Part shown: in pieces, positions 7,903-16,248 of the stretch
Layout: each line of letters opens with the position of its first letter
How positions within the stretch are numbered: position 1 is the stretch's first letter
Assembly: GCA_020634575.1 (NCBI GenBank)
Contig: JACKBM010000019.1
Span: 30,624-94,623, forward strand
Length of the DNA: 64,000 nt
Source: Ardenticatenales bacterium
GTDB lineage: Bacteria > Chloroflexota > Anaerolineae > Promineifilales > Promineifilaceae
Direction: 5' to 3'
Translations under genes and position numbers: made by a program
The notes under the pieces: model-generated
What the model was told of the DNA's origin: nothing
Databases searched by the model: none
Seen by the model: the letters and a program-made list of their open reading frames with translations, nothing else

Positions 7903-9624
7903 ATGGCAACATTTGTAGAACAGGTACGTGAAATGGGTTTCAAGCAGGCAGCGATTGCCAAGCTTGATGACGTCGTGGAACGTGTCACTGCCGGCATGAA
8001 CATTAATGATGTTCGCGGTATGCTGCGTGGTGATGAGCCGCGGCGCCCGAATCCGCGCCTGACGCCCCATGCTGACAGCTTCTGGCTGCACATCCGGCCC
8101 AGCTTCTATCACACGGAAGTCACGCATATTTACCCGACTTTCCGCCTTGGCTGGCTATCCACCTTTATGTTTGTCTGGGAGACCATTACCGGTATCTTCC
8201 TGATGATCTTCTACACGCCGTCGCCTAATGTTGCCTACCAGGACATCTGGAATATCCTGGGCAATGTGCCGTTGGGCGAGTTTATGCGCAACCTGCATCG
8301 CTGGGGCGCTGAAGTCATGGTGCTGGTGGTGGCGCTGCACATGTTGCGAACTTACATCACCGGTAGTTACAAGAAACCGCGCCAGTTTACCTGGCTGACC
8401 GGTATGTTCTTGCTGGTCTTTACCCTGGTCCTCAGCTTTAGCGGCTACCTGTTGCCGTGGGACCAGCTGGCCTATTGGGCGGTCACCGTGGCCGTCAGCG
8501 CGGCGGAATCATCGCCTGGGCCAGAATTTGTTGGTAAGAACATCAACCTGCTACTCCGGGGTGCGCCATCGATTGGTGCCGGCGGTTTGCTGCGGTTCTA
8601 CCTGCTCCATGTGCTGGTGTTGCCAATTCTGCTGGGTATCTTCCTGGCTGTGCATTACTACAAAGTGATTATTCACGGTCACTCGCTGCCTCCGGGCCGT
8701 GAGGCCGTTGGCGAAGACACCGCCAAGCGCGTGCCGCGTAATGAGCGTGTCTACTTCCTGCCGGACATCCTGACCAACGAAATGATGTGGACGGCGCTGA
8801 CGACCCTCATGCTGGTCGCTGCGGTTGTCTTCTTCTACAACGCGCCGTTGGAGCGCCAGGCAAACCCGACGGTGACGCCGCTGCACGTGGTGGCGCCCTG
8901 GTACCTGGCCTGGTCGCAGGGCTGGCTGAAGCTGAAATTTGTCATCCCGATTATTCAGCAGGAGCTGGACTCAAAGGTTGTGGTGGCCTTTGCCTTCATC
9001 CCGTTATTGGCAATTTCCTTCTTCATATTCCCGTACGTGGAAGTGGCCAAGAGCCGCCGCTATGCGGACCGGCGCGTCGCCCTTCTCGTGATGACCGGGT
9101 TTGTCGCTTTCATGTGGGTCTCCAACTGGATGGGTTCGCCCGAGTTCCTGGTGGAAAGCTCGCCGGATGAAGAGGTGTTCCAGGAGATCTTGCCGCAGGA
9201 AGGTGAGAGCATCTTGCTGGAAGTGCCTTTTGATGAATTGGAAAAAGGTGTTTTCCACCCAGGTGAAGAGTTTGACGATCTGCCCCATCTGAGTGAGGCA
9301 TTGCATGAGCTCGGTCTGGCTGTTTACAACCACGCCTGTACCATTCCTGGCAATGAGATTCGGGCAAACGCGGCTCTAAACCTGACAGAATGTGAGGAAT
9401 CCGGTGAAGGTGGTGAGCTGGTTCGTTACGGCAACCATTTCACTGACAACGCCATGCCTGATCCAGACGTCACCCTTACGATTGAGGAAATGCCTGGCCA
9501 GCCAACTATGAAGGTGCTGATCCTGCGCGCTGAGGTCGAGAACCCCAATGATCCAGACGGGCCACTGCTTTTTGAGAACCAGCGCATTGGTTACCGCCAT
9601 GAGTTGTCGGGCTACGATCGTTAG
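7903..9624 (+). CDS. qcrB: Cytochrome b of the bc complex, with a long C-terminal extension
   Basis: Membrane quinol oxidase subunit that binds two b haems. 573 residues. Haem ligand pairs are His132/His146 (13 between) and His236/His251 (14 between, the b6f spacing). N and C halves are fused in one chain, unlike b6 plus subunit IV. The place of the Qo-site PEWY motif reads APWY (331-334). After the last membrane helix (ending near residue 408) there is a hydrophilic tail of about 165 residues, acidic and with two Cys, not found in ordinary cytochrome b. An AGAGAGGAG ribosome site precedes the ATG. It sits between the Rieske and cytochrome c genes. Confidence 0.95.
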   Translation: MATFVEQVREMGFKQAAIAKLDDVVERVTAGMNINDVRGMLRGDEPRRPNPRLTPHADSFWLHIRPSFYHTEVTHIYPTFRLGWLSTFMFVWETITGIFLMIFYTPSPNVAYQDIWNILGNVPLGEFMRNLHRWGAEVMVLVVALHMLRTYITGSYKKPRQFTWLTGMFLLVFTLVLSFSGYLLPWDQLAYWAVTVAVSAAESSPGPEFVGKNINLLLRGAPSIGAGGLLRFYLLHVLVLPILLGIFLAVHYYKVIIHGHSLPPGREAVGEDTAKRVPRNERVYFLPDILTNEMMWTALTTLMLVAAVVFFYNAPLERQANPTVTPLHVVAPWYLAWSQGWLKLKFVIPIIQQELDSKVVVAFAFIPLLAISFFIFPYVEVAKSRRYADRRVALLVMTGFVAFMWVSNWMGSPEFLVESSPDEEVFQEILPQEGESILLEVPFDELEKGVFHPGEEFDDLPHLSEALHELGLAVYNHACTIPGNEIRANAALNLTECEESGEGGELVRYGNHFTDNAMPDPDVTLTIEEMPGQPTMKVLILRAEVENPNDPDGPLLFENQRIGYRHELSGYDR

Positions 9625-9653
9625 TCATCGCCGGGGCGAGATAGGAAAGTAAC

Positions 9654-10553
9654 ATGCAGATTCAAGTCAAGATTATTATCGGCACAATCGCCTTTATGTT
9701 GACGATGATCCTGATGGGCTTTGTCGCCTTGCGCGAGCCGGCTCGTCTGGAAGCAACGACCAACGCGGCGCTGGGCCGGTCCATTGAGAACGGTGCCGCC
9801 ACCTTTGAGGCCAACTGCGCCACCTGCCACGCAGCCGATGGCCTTGGCCGTGAAGGCGGCACCTGCTTTGATGCCGCTGGTGAGGAAATCGCCTGTATCG
9901 GCGCTAACCTGCAGAGTCCTGAATTGGTCTGTGGCTCTGTGCCGCTACGGTTGGAAGTGCAATCATGGACCGGTACCAAATACGCTTACATCAACTCCAC
10001 CATTCATAGTGGCCGTCCTTGGGCCGGGATGCCGACCTGGGGAGAGGACTTTGGTGGTCCGCTCAGTTACAACCAGATCGATGACCTGACTCACTTCATC
10101 CTGAACTGGGATAATGAAGCTATTTGTGCTGGTTCTGATGAGCCGCCGCCAGAATGGCCAACATCTGTTGCCGAACTACCTGAAGGTAATATTGCGAACG
10201 GTGAAGCGGCATTCCGCAGCAACGGTTGCATCGGCTGCCACGGTGACCCGGCTGTTGAAGGTTCGCAGGTTTCCGCTCCCTGGTTGGGCAACATCGGTGT
10301 CGATGGCGCTACTCGCCGGGATGGTTACTCAGCAGCGGATTATATCTACGAATCCATCCTAAATATCAACGCCTTCATCTCACCGGCCTGGGATCTTTGC
10401 GAGGGCGCCGACCCCTGCACGCTGACTTCAAACATGCAGGCAACCTTTGGTCGTTCGCTGGACCTGCAAGAAATGGCTGACTTGATTGCTTACCTGAGCG
10501 GGGATACAACGCACCCAACAGATGGGGCAGAGATAATCTACCCAGCTCCGTAG
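9654..10553 (+). CDS. Membrane-anchored dihaem cytochrome c
   Basis: 299 residues: an uncleaved-looking N-terminal membrane helix (about 5-26) and two class I cytochrome c domains with CATCH (55-59) and CIGCH (192-196) haem sites. Candidate axial Met residues lie in GMPTWG (about 125-130) and near the C terminus. It is the third gene of the bc complex operon and by position plays the part of cytochrome c1, passing electrons from Rieske towards the blue-copper protein or oxidase. An extra run of Cys (71, 81, 93) in domain 1 may form disulfides. A strong terminator ends the operon 27 bases later. Confidence 0.92.
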   Translation: MQIQVKIIIGTIAFMLTMILMGFVALREPARLEATTNAALGRSIENGAATFEANCATCHAADGLGREGGTCFDAAGEEIACIGANLQSPELVCGSVPLRLEVQSWTGTKYAYINSTIHSGRPWAGMPTWGEDFGGPLSYNQIDDLTHFILNWDNEAICAGSDEPPPEWPTSVAELPEGNIANGEAAFRSNGCIGCHGDPAVEGSQVSAPWLGNIGVDGATRRDGYSAADYIYESILNINAFISPAWDLCEGADPCTLTSNMQATFGRSLDLQEMADLIAYLSGDTTHPTDGAEIIYPAP

Positions 10554-10579
10554 AGCTGACAGTTTTTAACTGAGTTTGC

Positions 10580-10609
10580 AGAGCCCGCCACCCGGCGGGC
10601 TCTTTTTTT
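10580..10609 (+). terminator. Rho-independent terminator of the bc complex operon
   Basis: A perfect 10-bp stem (AGAGCCCGCC / GGCGGGCTCT, 10580-10589 and 10594-10603) with a 4-base loop and a run of seven T. Confidence 0.9.
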
Positions 10610-10658
10610 GCCTCGGCGTCGCCGTGGCGGCTACCGCGCGCTACCCCGCCCCCCTCCC

Positions 10659-11110
10659 CGTCTGTCATGCCGACAGAGCGGGGTTACGGCGCCAATCAGG
10701 AACACCCATGGACAGCGAAGAGGCATACTTGCGGCGCGGCGCCACCATCGTGCTGGTTTGGCGGCCGTGAGTATGCCTCGTCGCCCACTGGGTCATGCAC
10801 TGTTGAGGCCGTGCGGGCTCTGTCGGCATGACAGGGTGGCGCAGGGCAGATGTAGCGGTGACTGAGTGGCGCAAGTATGCCTCGTCGCCCATTGGGTCAT
10901 GCACTGTTGAGGCCGTGCGGGCCGGATTGCGAAGTGGTGGCGCGAGGCTGGCACCATGGTAGGGGGTGCGGTGGCGAAAGTCGTGGCGGCAAAGTGATGC
11001 CAGTGCCGTGAGTATGCCTCGTCGCCCACCAGGGGAAAGTGGGCCGGCGCTGTGCAGGCTCCGTCGGCATGACAGACGGGCAGGGGACCGGATTGCGAAA
11101 GTCGTGGCGG
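10659..11110 (+). repeat. Array of ~70-100 bp repeats, three direct and one inverted copy
   Basis: A unit beginning GAGTATGCCTCGTCGCCCA and ending CGTCGGCATGACAG occurs at about 10767-10835, 10871-10934 and 11006-11075. An inverted, diverged copy lies at 10659-10735. Spacers share further blocks (ACCGGATTGCGAAAGTCGTGGCGG in part, at 10921-10990 and 11087-11110). No gene is seen in this 560-base stretch. The array abuts the GIY-YIG gene, whose own 3' end (11452-11463) carries TGCCTCGTCGCC again. Confidence 0.75.
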
Positions 11111-11161
11111 GAAAAGGGGGTGGGTGCCGTTGAGTGTAGGTAAACGCGAATGGAGGAGGCC

Positions 11162-11467
11162 ATGCGAGTTCACCGTTATTTTGTCTACATCCTCGGCAAC
11201 CGGGGCAAGATGCTTTATGTGGGGGTGACCAACAACATCCGACGACGGGTGTGGGAGCATAAGACGAAGCGGAATCCCAAGAGCTTTACGGCTCGATATG
11301 ACATTGACCGATTGCTGTATTTTGAGGAATTTCGTTATGTGCTGGATGCAATTGCCCGGGAGAAGGAGATCAAGGGGTGGCGGCGGGAGAAGAAGATCCG
11401 GCTGATTGAGCGTATGAATCACAGATGGCGGGATTTGAGTGAGGGGTGGTTTGCCTCGTCGCCTTGA
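11162..11467 (+). CDS. Solitary GIY-YIG domain nuclease-like protein
   Basis: 101 residues that are almost entirely one GIY-YIG domain: VYI (8-10) and YVG (19-21) form the signature, followed by the conserved Arg of NNIRRRVWEHK and the metal-binding Glu of AREKEIKGWRREKK. This is the short stand-alone type (UPF0213/COG2827-like), whose role is poorly known. ATG 11162 is preferred over 11150 because GGAGGAGG (about 11152-11159) then acts as its ribosome site. The gene lies between repeats that share the TGCCTCGTCGCC core on both sides, and its last codons overlap such a core, suggesting that gene and repeats belong together. Confidence 0.88.
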   Translation: MRVHRYFVYILGNRGKMLYVGVTNNIRRRVWEHKTKRNPKSFTARYDIDRLLYFEEFRYVLDAIAREKEIKGWRREKKIRLIERMNHRWRDLSEGWFASSP

Positions 11468-11614
11468 GCGTCGTGCTTGGCTAGCGTGAGACGGCTCCTC
11501 GGCAGGACAGGGGGAATGCCGCGATTTTGAGCGAGAGCAAGTCGCGGCAATTCAGGCTCTTCAGCAGGACAGGAAACTGTTTGGTCTGACTGATGTTTCT
11601 GAGTCGTGAGCCAG

Positions 11615-12664
11615 TTAGCGCCCCCGAATGGCCGTGCCGCATTGGCGGCAGAAGCGGTCGTTGCCGTCGATGGGGGCGCCGCAGTTGTGGCAGAAGCTGG
11701 CTGCGCCGGCAGCGGCTGGCTCCGAGGGTGGGGCTGAACGTGCCGGGGGAGCAGGCTTGCGTTCGCGGCGCGGGGCTGGCTGTTGCTGGCGCTGCGGCCG
11801 GGGACGGGATGGGGCAGGCCGGGACCGTTGGGCCCGCCGGGTACGGGCCGCCCCCTGCGCCCGCCATTCCCGCAACCCGCTACCGATGAAATAAAAGGAA
11901 ACGAGCAAGCCGGCGACGCCGGCAATCAACAGGGGCCAGTTCAGGTTGTCGAAACCGTTGCTGCCCGAGATACCGCTGCTGGCCTGGGGTACCTGTGTCG
12001 GTAGGACCGGCGCACTGAATACTTCGGTCGTCAACATGCCGCTACCGACCGGGTAGCTGAATGTGATGGTTACGGTATCCTGGGGCGATACCGCCTGCGT
12101 TGGCAGGAGCATGTAGTTGAGCGAATCACCCCGGTCCTGAGTCATTTCCGGTGCAGGAGAAATAGTGATACTTGGGGCCGCAGCGGGTTGCTGGACGGCC
12201 ACATCGAACGAGTTGATAGTCAGACCGGCCGGTAACCCATACGTATAACTCCGCCCCGCATCCGTCTCCTCATACGGCACATAGTATTCCAGACGGAACC
12301 GGGTTTCCGGCGCAGTGATCTGTACGCCGCCCGCCAGCAGCTGATAGGCAATGTCGTCGATCATCTGACCGCTGCTATCAATCCGGGCCGCCACATGTAC
12401 CCGGGCGTCTAACGGCAAGGGCCAGGTGAACGTGACCGGAAAGTTGGTGCCCGCCGGAAAATCGCCCGTAACCAGTATCAGGACATTGGGCTCATCAAAG
12501 TCAGGCCAGAACTCGACCTGGAGCTGATCCAATGTCAGGTTCAACTGCTGGGCCGGCCGGTTGGTGACTTTTTGCTGATCAGCGCCAGCCGCGCCATGAG
12601 GGGCTGCGGCGACAAGTAAGGGTAATAGACACAGGGCAGAGATAAACGTACGGAATAAGCGCAT
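11615..12664 (-). CDS. Exported zinc-ribbon membrane protein of unknown function
   Basis: 349 residues: signal peptide (1-27), a beta-rich extracytoplasmic domain (about 35-225), one membrane helix (244-262), an Arg/Pro/Gln-rich linker (265-320) and a C-terminal zinc ribbon with CHNC (325-328) and CRQC (339-342). The order puts the zinc ribbon in the cytoplasm and the beta domain outside. No enzymatic motif is seen. It starts 6 bases after the stop of another zinc-ribbon gene, so the two form an operon and may work together. Confidence 0.7.
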   Translation of the reverse strand: MRLFRTFISALCLLPLLVAAAPHGAAGADQQKVTNRPAQQLNLTLDQLQVEFWPDFDEPNVLILVTGDFPAGTNFPVTFTWPLPLDARVHVAARIDSSGQMIDDIAYQLLAGGVQITAPETRFRLEYYVPYEETDAGRSYTYGLPAGLTINSFDVAVQQPAAAPSITISPAPEMTQDRGDSLNYMLLPTQAVSPQDTVTITFSYPVGSGMLTTEVFSAPVLPTQVPQASSGISGSNGFDNLNWPLLIAGVAGLLVSFYFIGSGLREWRAQGAARTRRAQRSRPAPSRPRPQRQQQPAPRRERKPAPPARSAPPSEPAAAGAASFCHNCGAPIDGNDRFCRQCGTAIRGR

Positions 12665-12670
12665 GGCAGA

Positions 12671-12973
12671 CTAAGGTTCTCCTCGGAAGCGACGCCGGTT
12701 GGCGCGGCAGTGGGGACATTCGGTATCGGTATAGTCGCGGCCGCAAGTGCGGCAGGTCATGACGGTGACCGGCCGGTTGTCCGCCAAAGATCCCAAAACC
12801 AATACCACCTCCTCACCCTGACGGCGGGAAAGCCAGGTCTGTAGATCATTGACACCGATCAGCCAACGGCCGTCCGCGCCCATTGTGATCTCTCCCTGAA
12901 CAACGTCCAGGCCCATCTCATACGCTGAAGTCGCCAACCGTAAAATGGCAGCACGCCGATGGTAATCACTCAT
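12671..12973 (-). CDS. Small protein with C-terminal zinc ribbon
   Basis: 100 residues from ATG 12973, which has a GGGAG ribosome site; an in-frame start 36 bases further upstream lacks one. The N part is a mixed alpha/beta segment that resembles no family I can name. The C part carries CRTC and CPHC pairs separated by eight residues, a zinc ribbon. The last residues are basic (RANRRRFR), which could contact nucleic acid. First gene of a two-gene operon. Confidence 0.6.
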   Translation of the reverse strand: MSDYHRRAAILRLATSAYEMGLDVVQGEITMGADGRWLIGVNDLQTWLSRRQGEEVVLVLGSLADNRPVTVMTCRTCGRDYTDTECPHCRANRRRFRGEP

Positions 12974-13008
12974 GATGTCTCCCGTTGCTGGGTAGCAACC
13001 AAATGTCA

Positions 13009-13037
13009 ATTATAGTAGAGTAGTTGTATGCTGCCAG
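13009..13037 (-). promoter_or_regulatory. Promoter of the zinc-ribbon operon
   Basis: On the minus strand a perfect TATAAT (13014-13009) has CTGGCA (13037-13032; 4 of 6 to TTGACA) 17 bases upstream. Predicted start near 13002, about 30 bases before the ATG at 12973. Confidence 0.5.
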
Positions 13038-13157
13038 CGGAGAGTCAGCGGTTGCAGGCGTCTGTCAGGTATTAATAACCATTTACAACCGCTGGTTGTG
13101 CCGACCGATAAAAGATCGTTTTTGGTGATAGTACCCTTTACATAGTAAGCTTAGATT

Positions 13158-13745
13158 ATGATGGAAGAGCCTACACCAGGCCTGCAGAAATTGCAGGAAG
13201 ACCTGGAAATACTAAAAACGATGGCCGCCCAAATGGCTGCCTATCTGCCCAGTGACGTCCTCTTCTGGCCTCTTCATTCCGTTACCATGCCCCGCCTGAC
13301 TCTGGGCGGATACCTCATGCGCCAGCACCGGCTCGTCGCCCTGTTTAACCTGCTGACCCAGGAGCAGCAGAATCAGTTGCAGGCGGCCATGACCGAGTAT
13401 CATACAGCCCTGGAAGATCGTACAGTCATCTTTGAGCAAAAAGCGCATAAAGAGCTGGATTCCCGACTGCGTCAATGGTCGGAACACCTGCGGGATATGC
13501 GGGCTGACCGGGGACGAGCTGTCAACTATGCCACCGCGGCCGAAATACGCGTCATGATTGAAGTGATGATGCAGCAGCTGCAAAAATTCCCTTATCAGTT
13601 AAGCTCCGAGTATGTTTATCGACTCAAAAATGTAGATTCTGGTCTGCTCGCTCGCTGGCGGAAAGGGCCGTTTGTCTGGCCTGAAGAATGGCAGTCAGCC
13701 TACCCCCAAACCGAGTTTTGGTGGTTGTACGGCGAGCCGAAGTAA
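13158..13745 (+). CDS. Hypothetical cytoplasmic protein, mostly helical
   Basis: 195 residues, no signal peptide or membrane helix. It looks mainly alpha-helical and contains many Gln, Arg and Leu residues. Two adjacent ATG codons (13158, 13161) could start it; neither has a clear ribosome site. No family is recognised. It ends 81 bases before the haem A synthase gene, and the CRP-like site and promoter of that operon lie in the gap, so it is probably transcribed separately. Confidence 0.55.
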   Translation: MMEEPTPGLQKLQEDLEILKTMAAQMAAYLPSDVLFWPLHSVTMPRLTLGGYLMRQHRLVALFNLLTQEQQNQLQAAMTEYHTALEDRTVIFEQKAHKELDSRLRQWSEHLRDMRADRGRAVNYATAAEIRVMIEVMMQQLQKFPYQLSSEYVYRLKNVDSGLLARWRKGPFVWPEEWQSAYPQTEFWWLYGEPK

Positions 13746-13754
13746 TGTGTCTGG

Positions 13755-13768
13755 ATGACAATTGTCAT
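13755..13768 (+). promoter_or_regulatory. Perfect 14-bp palindrome ATGACAATTGTCAT, operator-like
   Basis: A perfect palindrome 9 bases upstream of the CRP-like dyad and about 59 bases before the haem A synthase start. It resembles a dimeric repressor site (TGACA-N2-TGTCA). The regulator is unknown. Confidence 0.35.
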
Positions 13769-13776
13769 AATTTGTA

Positions 13777-13792
13777 TGTGACAGAGATCACT
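13777..13792 (+). promoter_or_regulatory. CRP/FNR-family site at about -42 of the oxidase operon
   Basis: TGTGACAGAGATCACT matches TGTGA-N6-TCACA in 9 of 10 bases. With a start at the ATG 13827, its centre lies near -42, the classical class II activator position, and it overlaps where a -35 box would be; the -35 sequence itself is poor. Confidence 0.5.
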
Positions 13793-13814
13793 AACTGTGC
13801 CTAGAGGGCATCTC

Positions 13815-13820
13815 TAAAAT
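13815..13820 (+). promoter_or_regulatory. -10 element (TAAAAT) of the haem A synthase/oxidase operon
   Basis: TAAAAT matches TATAAT at five of six bases and ends 6 bases before the ATG, so the mRNA is probably leaderless. No ribosome site is seen. Confidence 0.45.
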
Positions 13821-13826
13821 TGCGCC

Positions 13827-14780
13827 ATGCTGACCAACAACCTTCCTGTCCGCTTCCGCCGTCTGGTTTGGCTGACATTAGTATTTAACTTCTTAGTCAT
13901 CATTTGGGGTGGCTTTGTCAGTGCTAGCGGTTCCGGGGACGGTTGCGGGGCGAGCTGGCCGCTGTGTCCCAATATTGTTGATGATGAAACCCTCTGGCAA
14001 ACGGTGGTGGAATTTACTCATCGCCTGACAAGCGGATTGGCGCTGTTGCTGGTGGTCGGCACCTATCTCTGGTCAAGAAGGCTCTGGCCGGATGGCTCTC
14101 TGCCACGCAAGGCGGCTGGCTGGGCGTTAATATTCATGGTCATTGAATCGTTGCTGGGTGCGAGTCTGGTGTTGTTTCAATGGGTGGACACCAACGAATC
14201 GGTCGCGCGTGCGTTTGTACAGCCAGTTCATTTGACCAACACCCTGCTGCTTTCCGGCGCCATTGCGGCGATTCTTTGGGGTCAGCATTTGCAGAGTGAT
14301 TGGTGGGCTCGTTATGGCCGGCTGCTCGTGCTGGCTTTGCTTGGCCTGGTGGTGGTCAGCTCTTTCGGCACCTTTGCCTCTCTGGCCAGCACAATCTTCC
14401 CTTCAGAATCTTTTTTTGAAGGCGTGCAGAAGGATTTTGCCGGTGATAGCCACTACCTGGTGCGCTTGCGCATCTGGCACCCGGCCCTGGCATTGCTGCT
14501 TGGGTTGGGGCTGTGGCGGCTGGTGGCCCGCCTGGAGGCTTCTGCCGGCGCCCGCCAGCTTTCGGCCCTGGCCTGGAACGTGCAGATGTTGTACTGGCTG
14601 CAGTTTGGTCTCGGGGCCCTGAACGCGATTTTGTTGACGCCGGTCTGGTTGCAGATGGTGCATTTAGCGCTGGCCCATCTGCTTTGGTTGGGTCTCGTTG
14701 CCCTGGCTTACCGTTCCGCAGCCGCTATGGCTGACACATCGGTTTTGATGGCTGGGAAAGCAGGTACGGTAGCAGGGTAG
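13827..14780 (+). CDS. ctaA: Haem A synthase (CtaA/COX15 family)
   Basis: Integral membrane enzyme that oxidises the C8 methyl group of haem O to give haem A for the oxidase encoded downstream. 317 residues with about eight membrane helices. The family's first-loop signature GSGDGCGASWPLCP (about 33-46, with a Cys pair) is followed by EFTHRLTSG with a haem-ligand His. The second half repeats the four-helix fold (WHPALALLLG, MVHLALAHLLWL). It opens a run of seven genes for haem A/O, copper delivery and oxidase subunits. Confidence 0.9.
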   Translation: MLTNNLPVRFRRLVWLTLVFNFLVIIWGGFVSASGSGDGCGASWPLCPNIVDDETLWQTVVEFTHRLTSGLALLLVVGTYLWSRRLWPDGSLPRKAAGWALIFMVIESLLGASLVLFQWVDTNESVARAFVQPVHLTNTLLLSGAIAAILWGQHLQSDWWARYGRLLVLALLGLVVVSSFGTFASLASTIFPSESFFEGVQKDFAGDSHYLVRLRIWHPALALLLGLGLWRLVARLEASAGARQLSALAWNVQMLYWLQFGLGALNAILLTPVWLQMVHLALAHLLWLGLVALAYRSAAAMADTSVLMAGKAGTVAG

Positions 14781-14783
14781 CTT

Positions 14784-15425
14784 ATGACAGCTTCAGCAGT
14801 ATCAACAGCAGCACCGAAAGAACGCCGCTCCTTGTGGTGGCTGTATGTGCTGTTGGCTTTACCCGTGCTGGGGATCACCTGGTTCGTTGTCTGGCGCCCC
14901 ATTACGGTGCTGCCGCGAATCACGTTGGCCCCGGGTTATGCCTTTCAGGATCAGGATGGTGCGCTCTATACGAGTGAAAACCGGCGCGGCCGGCTGACCC
15001 TGTACAGTTTCAGCTACGAAAGTTGTGCGGAGCCCTGTCCGCAATCCCTGGAATCACTGGCCGACCTGGCCGCTGGCCTGCCGGAGCAGCTTGATCTGGT
15101 CACGATAAACCTCGCGCCAGAGATGCCGGCGGCGGCGCCGGGCTGGGCCTTTCTGACCGGCGAGGAAATTTTTGTCAAAAAAGTGGTTGGTTCCGGCTTT
15201 GACATGTATTACCGGCCGGAAGAAACTGGTCAGATCTACTTTGAGCCCCGCTTTGTCCTGGTCGACAAGTTGGGGCTTATTCGGGCCTATTATCTGACCA
15301 ATGAGCCCGACCTCGAGCTGATTCAGCGCGACGTTGTTTTCTTGCTCGACGAAGAGCAAAACAGCCAGGGTGTCGGCGCCATCGGCTATGAGGCGGCCCA
15401 CCTGTTCCTGTGTTATCCACGCTAA
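14784..15425 (+). CDS. SCO1/SenC-like protein lacking the copper-ligand histidine
   Basis: 213 residues: one membrane helix (about 17-40) and a thioredoxin-like domain with CAEPC, the CxxxC of SCO proteins. The His expected about 90 residues later in a DH(S/T) motif is missing: the matching segment reads IYFEPRFVLVDK. It may bind Cu(I) poorly and act instead as a thiol reductant for the CuA site or for its partner. The gene begins 3 bases after ctaA and is followed by a canonical SCO gene, so the two are probably ancient paralogues with divided roles. Confidence 0.75.
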   Translation: MTASAVSTAAPKERRSLWWLYVLLALPVLGITWFVVWRPITVLPRITLAPGYAFQDQDGALYTSENRRGRLTLYSFSYESCAEPCPQSLESLADLAAGLPEQLDLVTINLAPEMPAAAPGWAFLTGEEIFVKKVVGSGFDMYYRPEETGQIYFEPRFVLVDKLGLIRAYYLTNEPDLELIQRDVVFLLDEEQNSQGVGAIGYEAAHLFLCYPR

Positions 15426-15480
15426 CGGGCGACCGGTCGGTTACAGTATTGACCGGCGCCGTGGCTGAAAGAGGTATTTT

Positions 15481-16131
15481 GTGACACCAATGATGGGCGC
15501 CCCGGAAGAAAAAGAGAGCGGCAACCGGCGTATCTGGACGATTGCCCTGGCGGTCTTCATTCTGGGGTTATTGGTCCCGGCGACTTACTGGGCTATTCAA
15601 TCCTTGCGACCGGCACAGTTAAATGGAGTCGTTCTGCAGGGAGATGGTCCTGTACCCAATTTCACTTTAACTACCCAGACAGGAGAGCAAGCCTCTCTGC
15701 ATGACTATCGCGGCAAAGTTGTCCTGCTTTACTTTGGTTACACCTACTGCCCGGATGTTTGCCCGATTACGCTGGACGTCCTGGACAAGGCGATTGAAGC
15801 GTTGCCGGAACGGCAGCAGGACGATGTTCAGGTCATCATGGTTTCTGTTGATCCGGAGCGAGATACGCCAGAGGTGTTGGCGAAGTATCTGGCGTACTTC
15901 AATCCAGATTTTGTGGGCATGACCGGCACGGTGGAGGAGGTCCAGCTGGCGGGCAGCCCATTGGGTATCTATGCCGCCAAACGCGAGGTGGAAGGTGCTG
16001 CCGGCTATTTTATGGATCACACGGCTTCGGTAGCAGTGATTGATAAGGAGGGCATGATTCGTTTACTCTACCCGTACGAAACCCCATCGGAACCAATAAC
16101 TGCAGATCTAAAAGTGTTGTTGCGCGAGTAG
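15481..16131 (+). CDS. SCO1/SenC copper chaperone for the oxidase CuA centre
   Basis: Delivers copper to, or reduces, the CuA site of oxidase subunit II outside the membrane. 216 residues: one membrane helix (about 17-38), thioredoxin fold with YCPDVCP (CxxxC) and the copper-ligand His in MDHTASVAVID, exactly as in active SCO proteins. The GTG at 15481 follows AGAGG; ATGs at 15490 and 15493 are alternatives. It lies between the His-less SCO paralogue and the oxidase subunit genes. Confidence 0.92.
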   Translation: MTPMMGAPEEKESGNRRIWTIALAVFILGLLVPATYWAIQSLRPAQLNGVVLQGDGPVPNFTLTTQTGEQASLHDYRGKVVLLYFGYTYCPDVCPITLDVLDKAIEALPERQQDDVQVIMVSVDPERDTPEVLAKYLAYFNPDFVGMTGTVEEVQLAGSPLGIYAAKREVEGAAGYFMDHTASVAVIDKEGMIRLLYPYETPSEPITADLKVLLRE

Positions 16132-16248
16132 CAAACGCAACTGCCGCGCCTGACAGCAAAGTGTGTTCGAGATTGATCGTGGTTGGGCGGCGCCTGGACA
16201 CGGTCATGGTCCAAAAGTTAAACCTGATCAATCAGTAGGGAGGATTAG

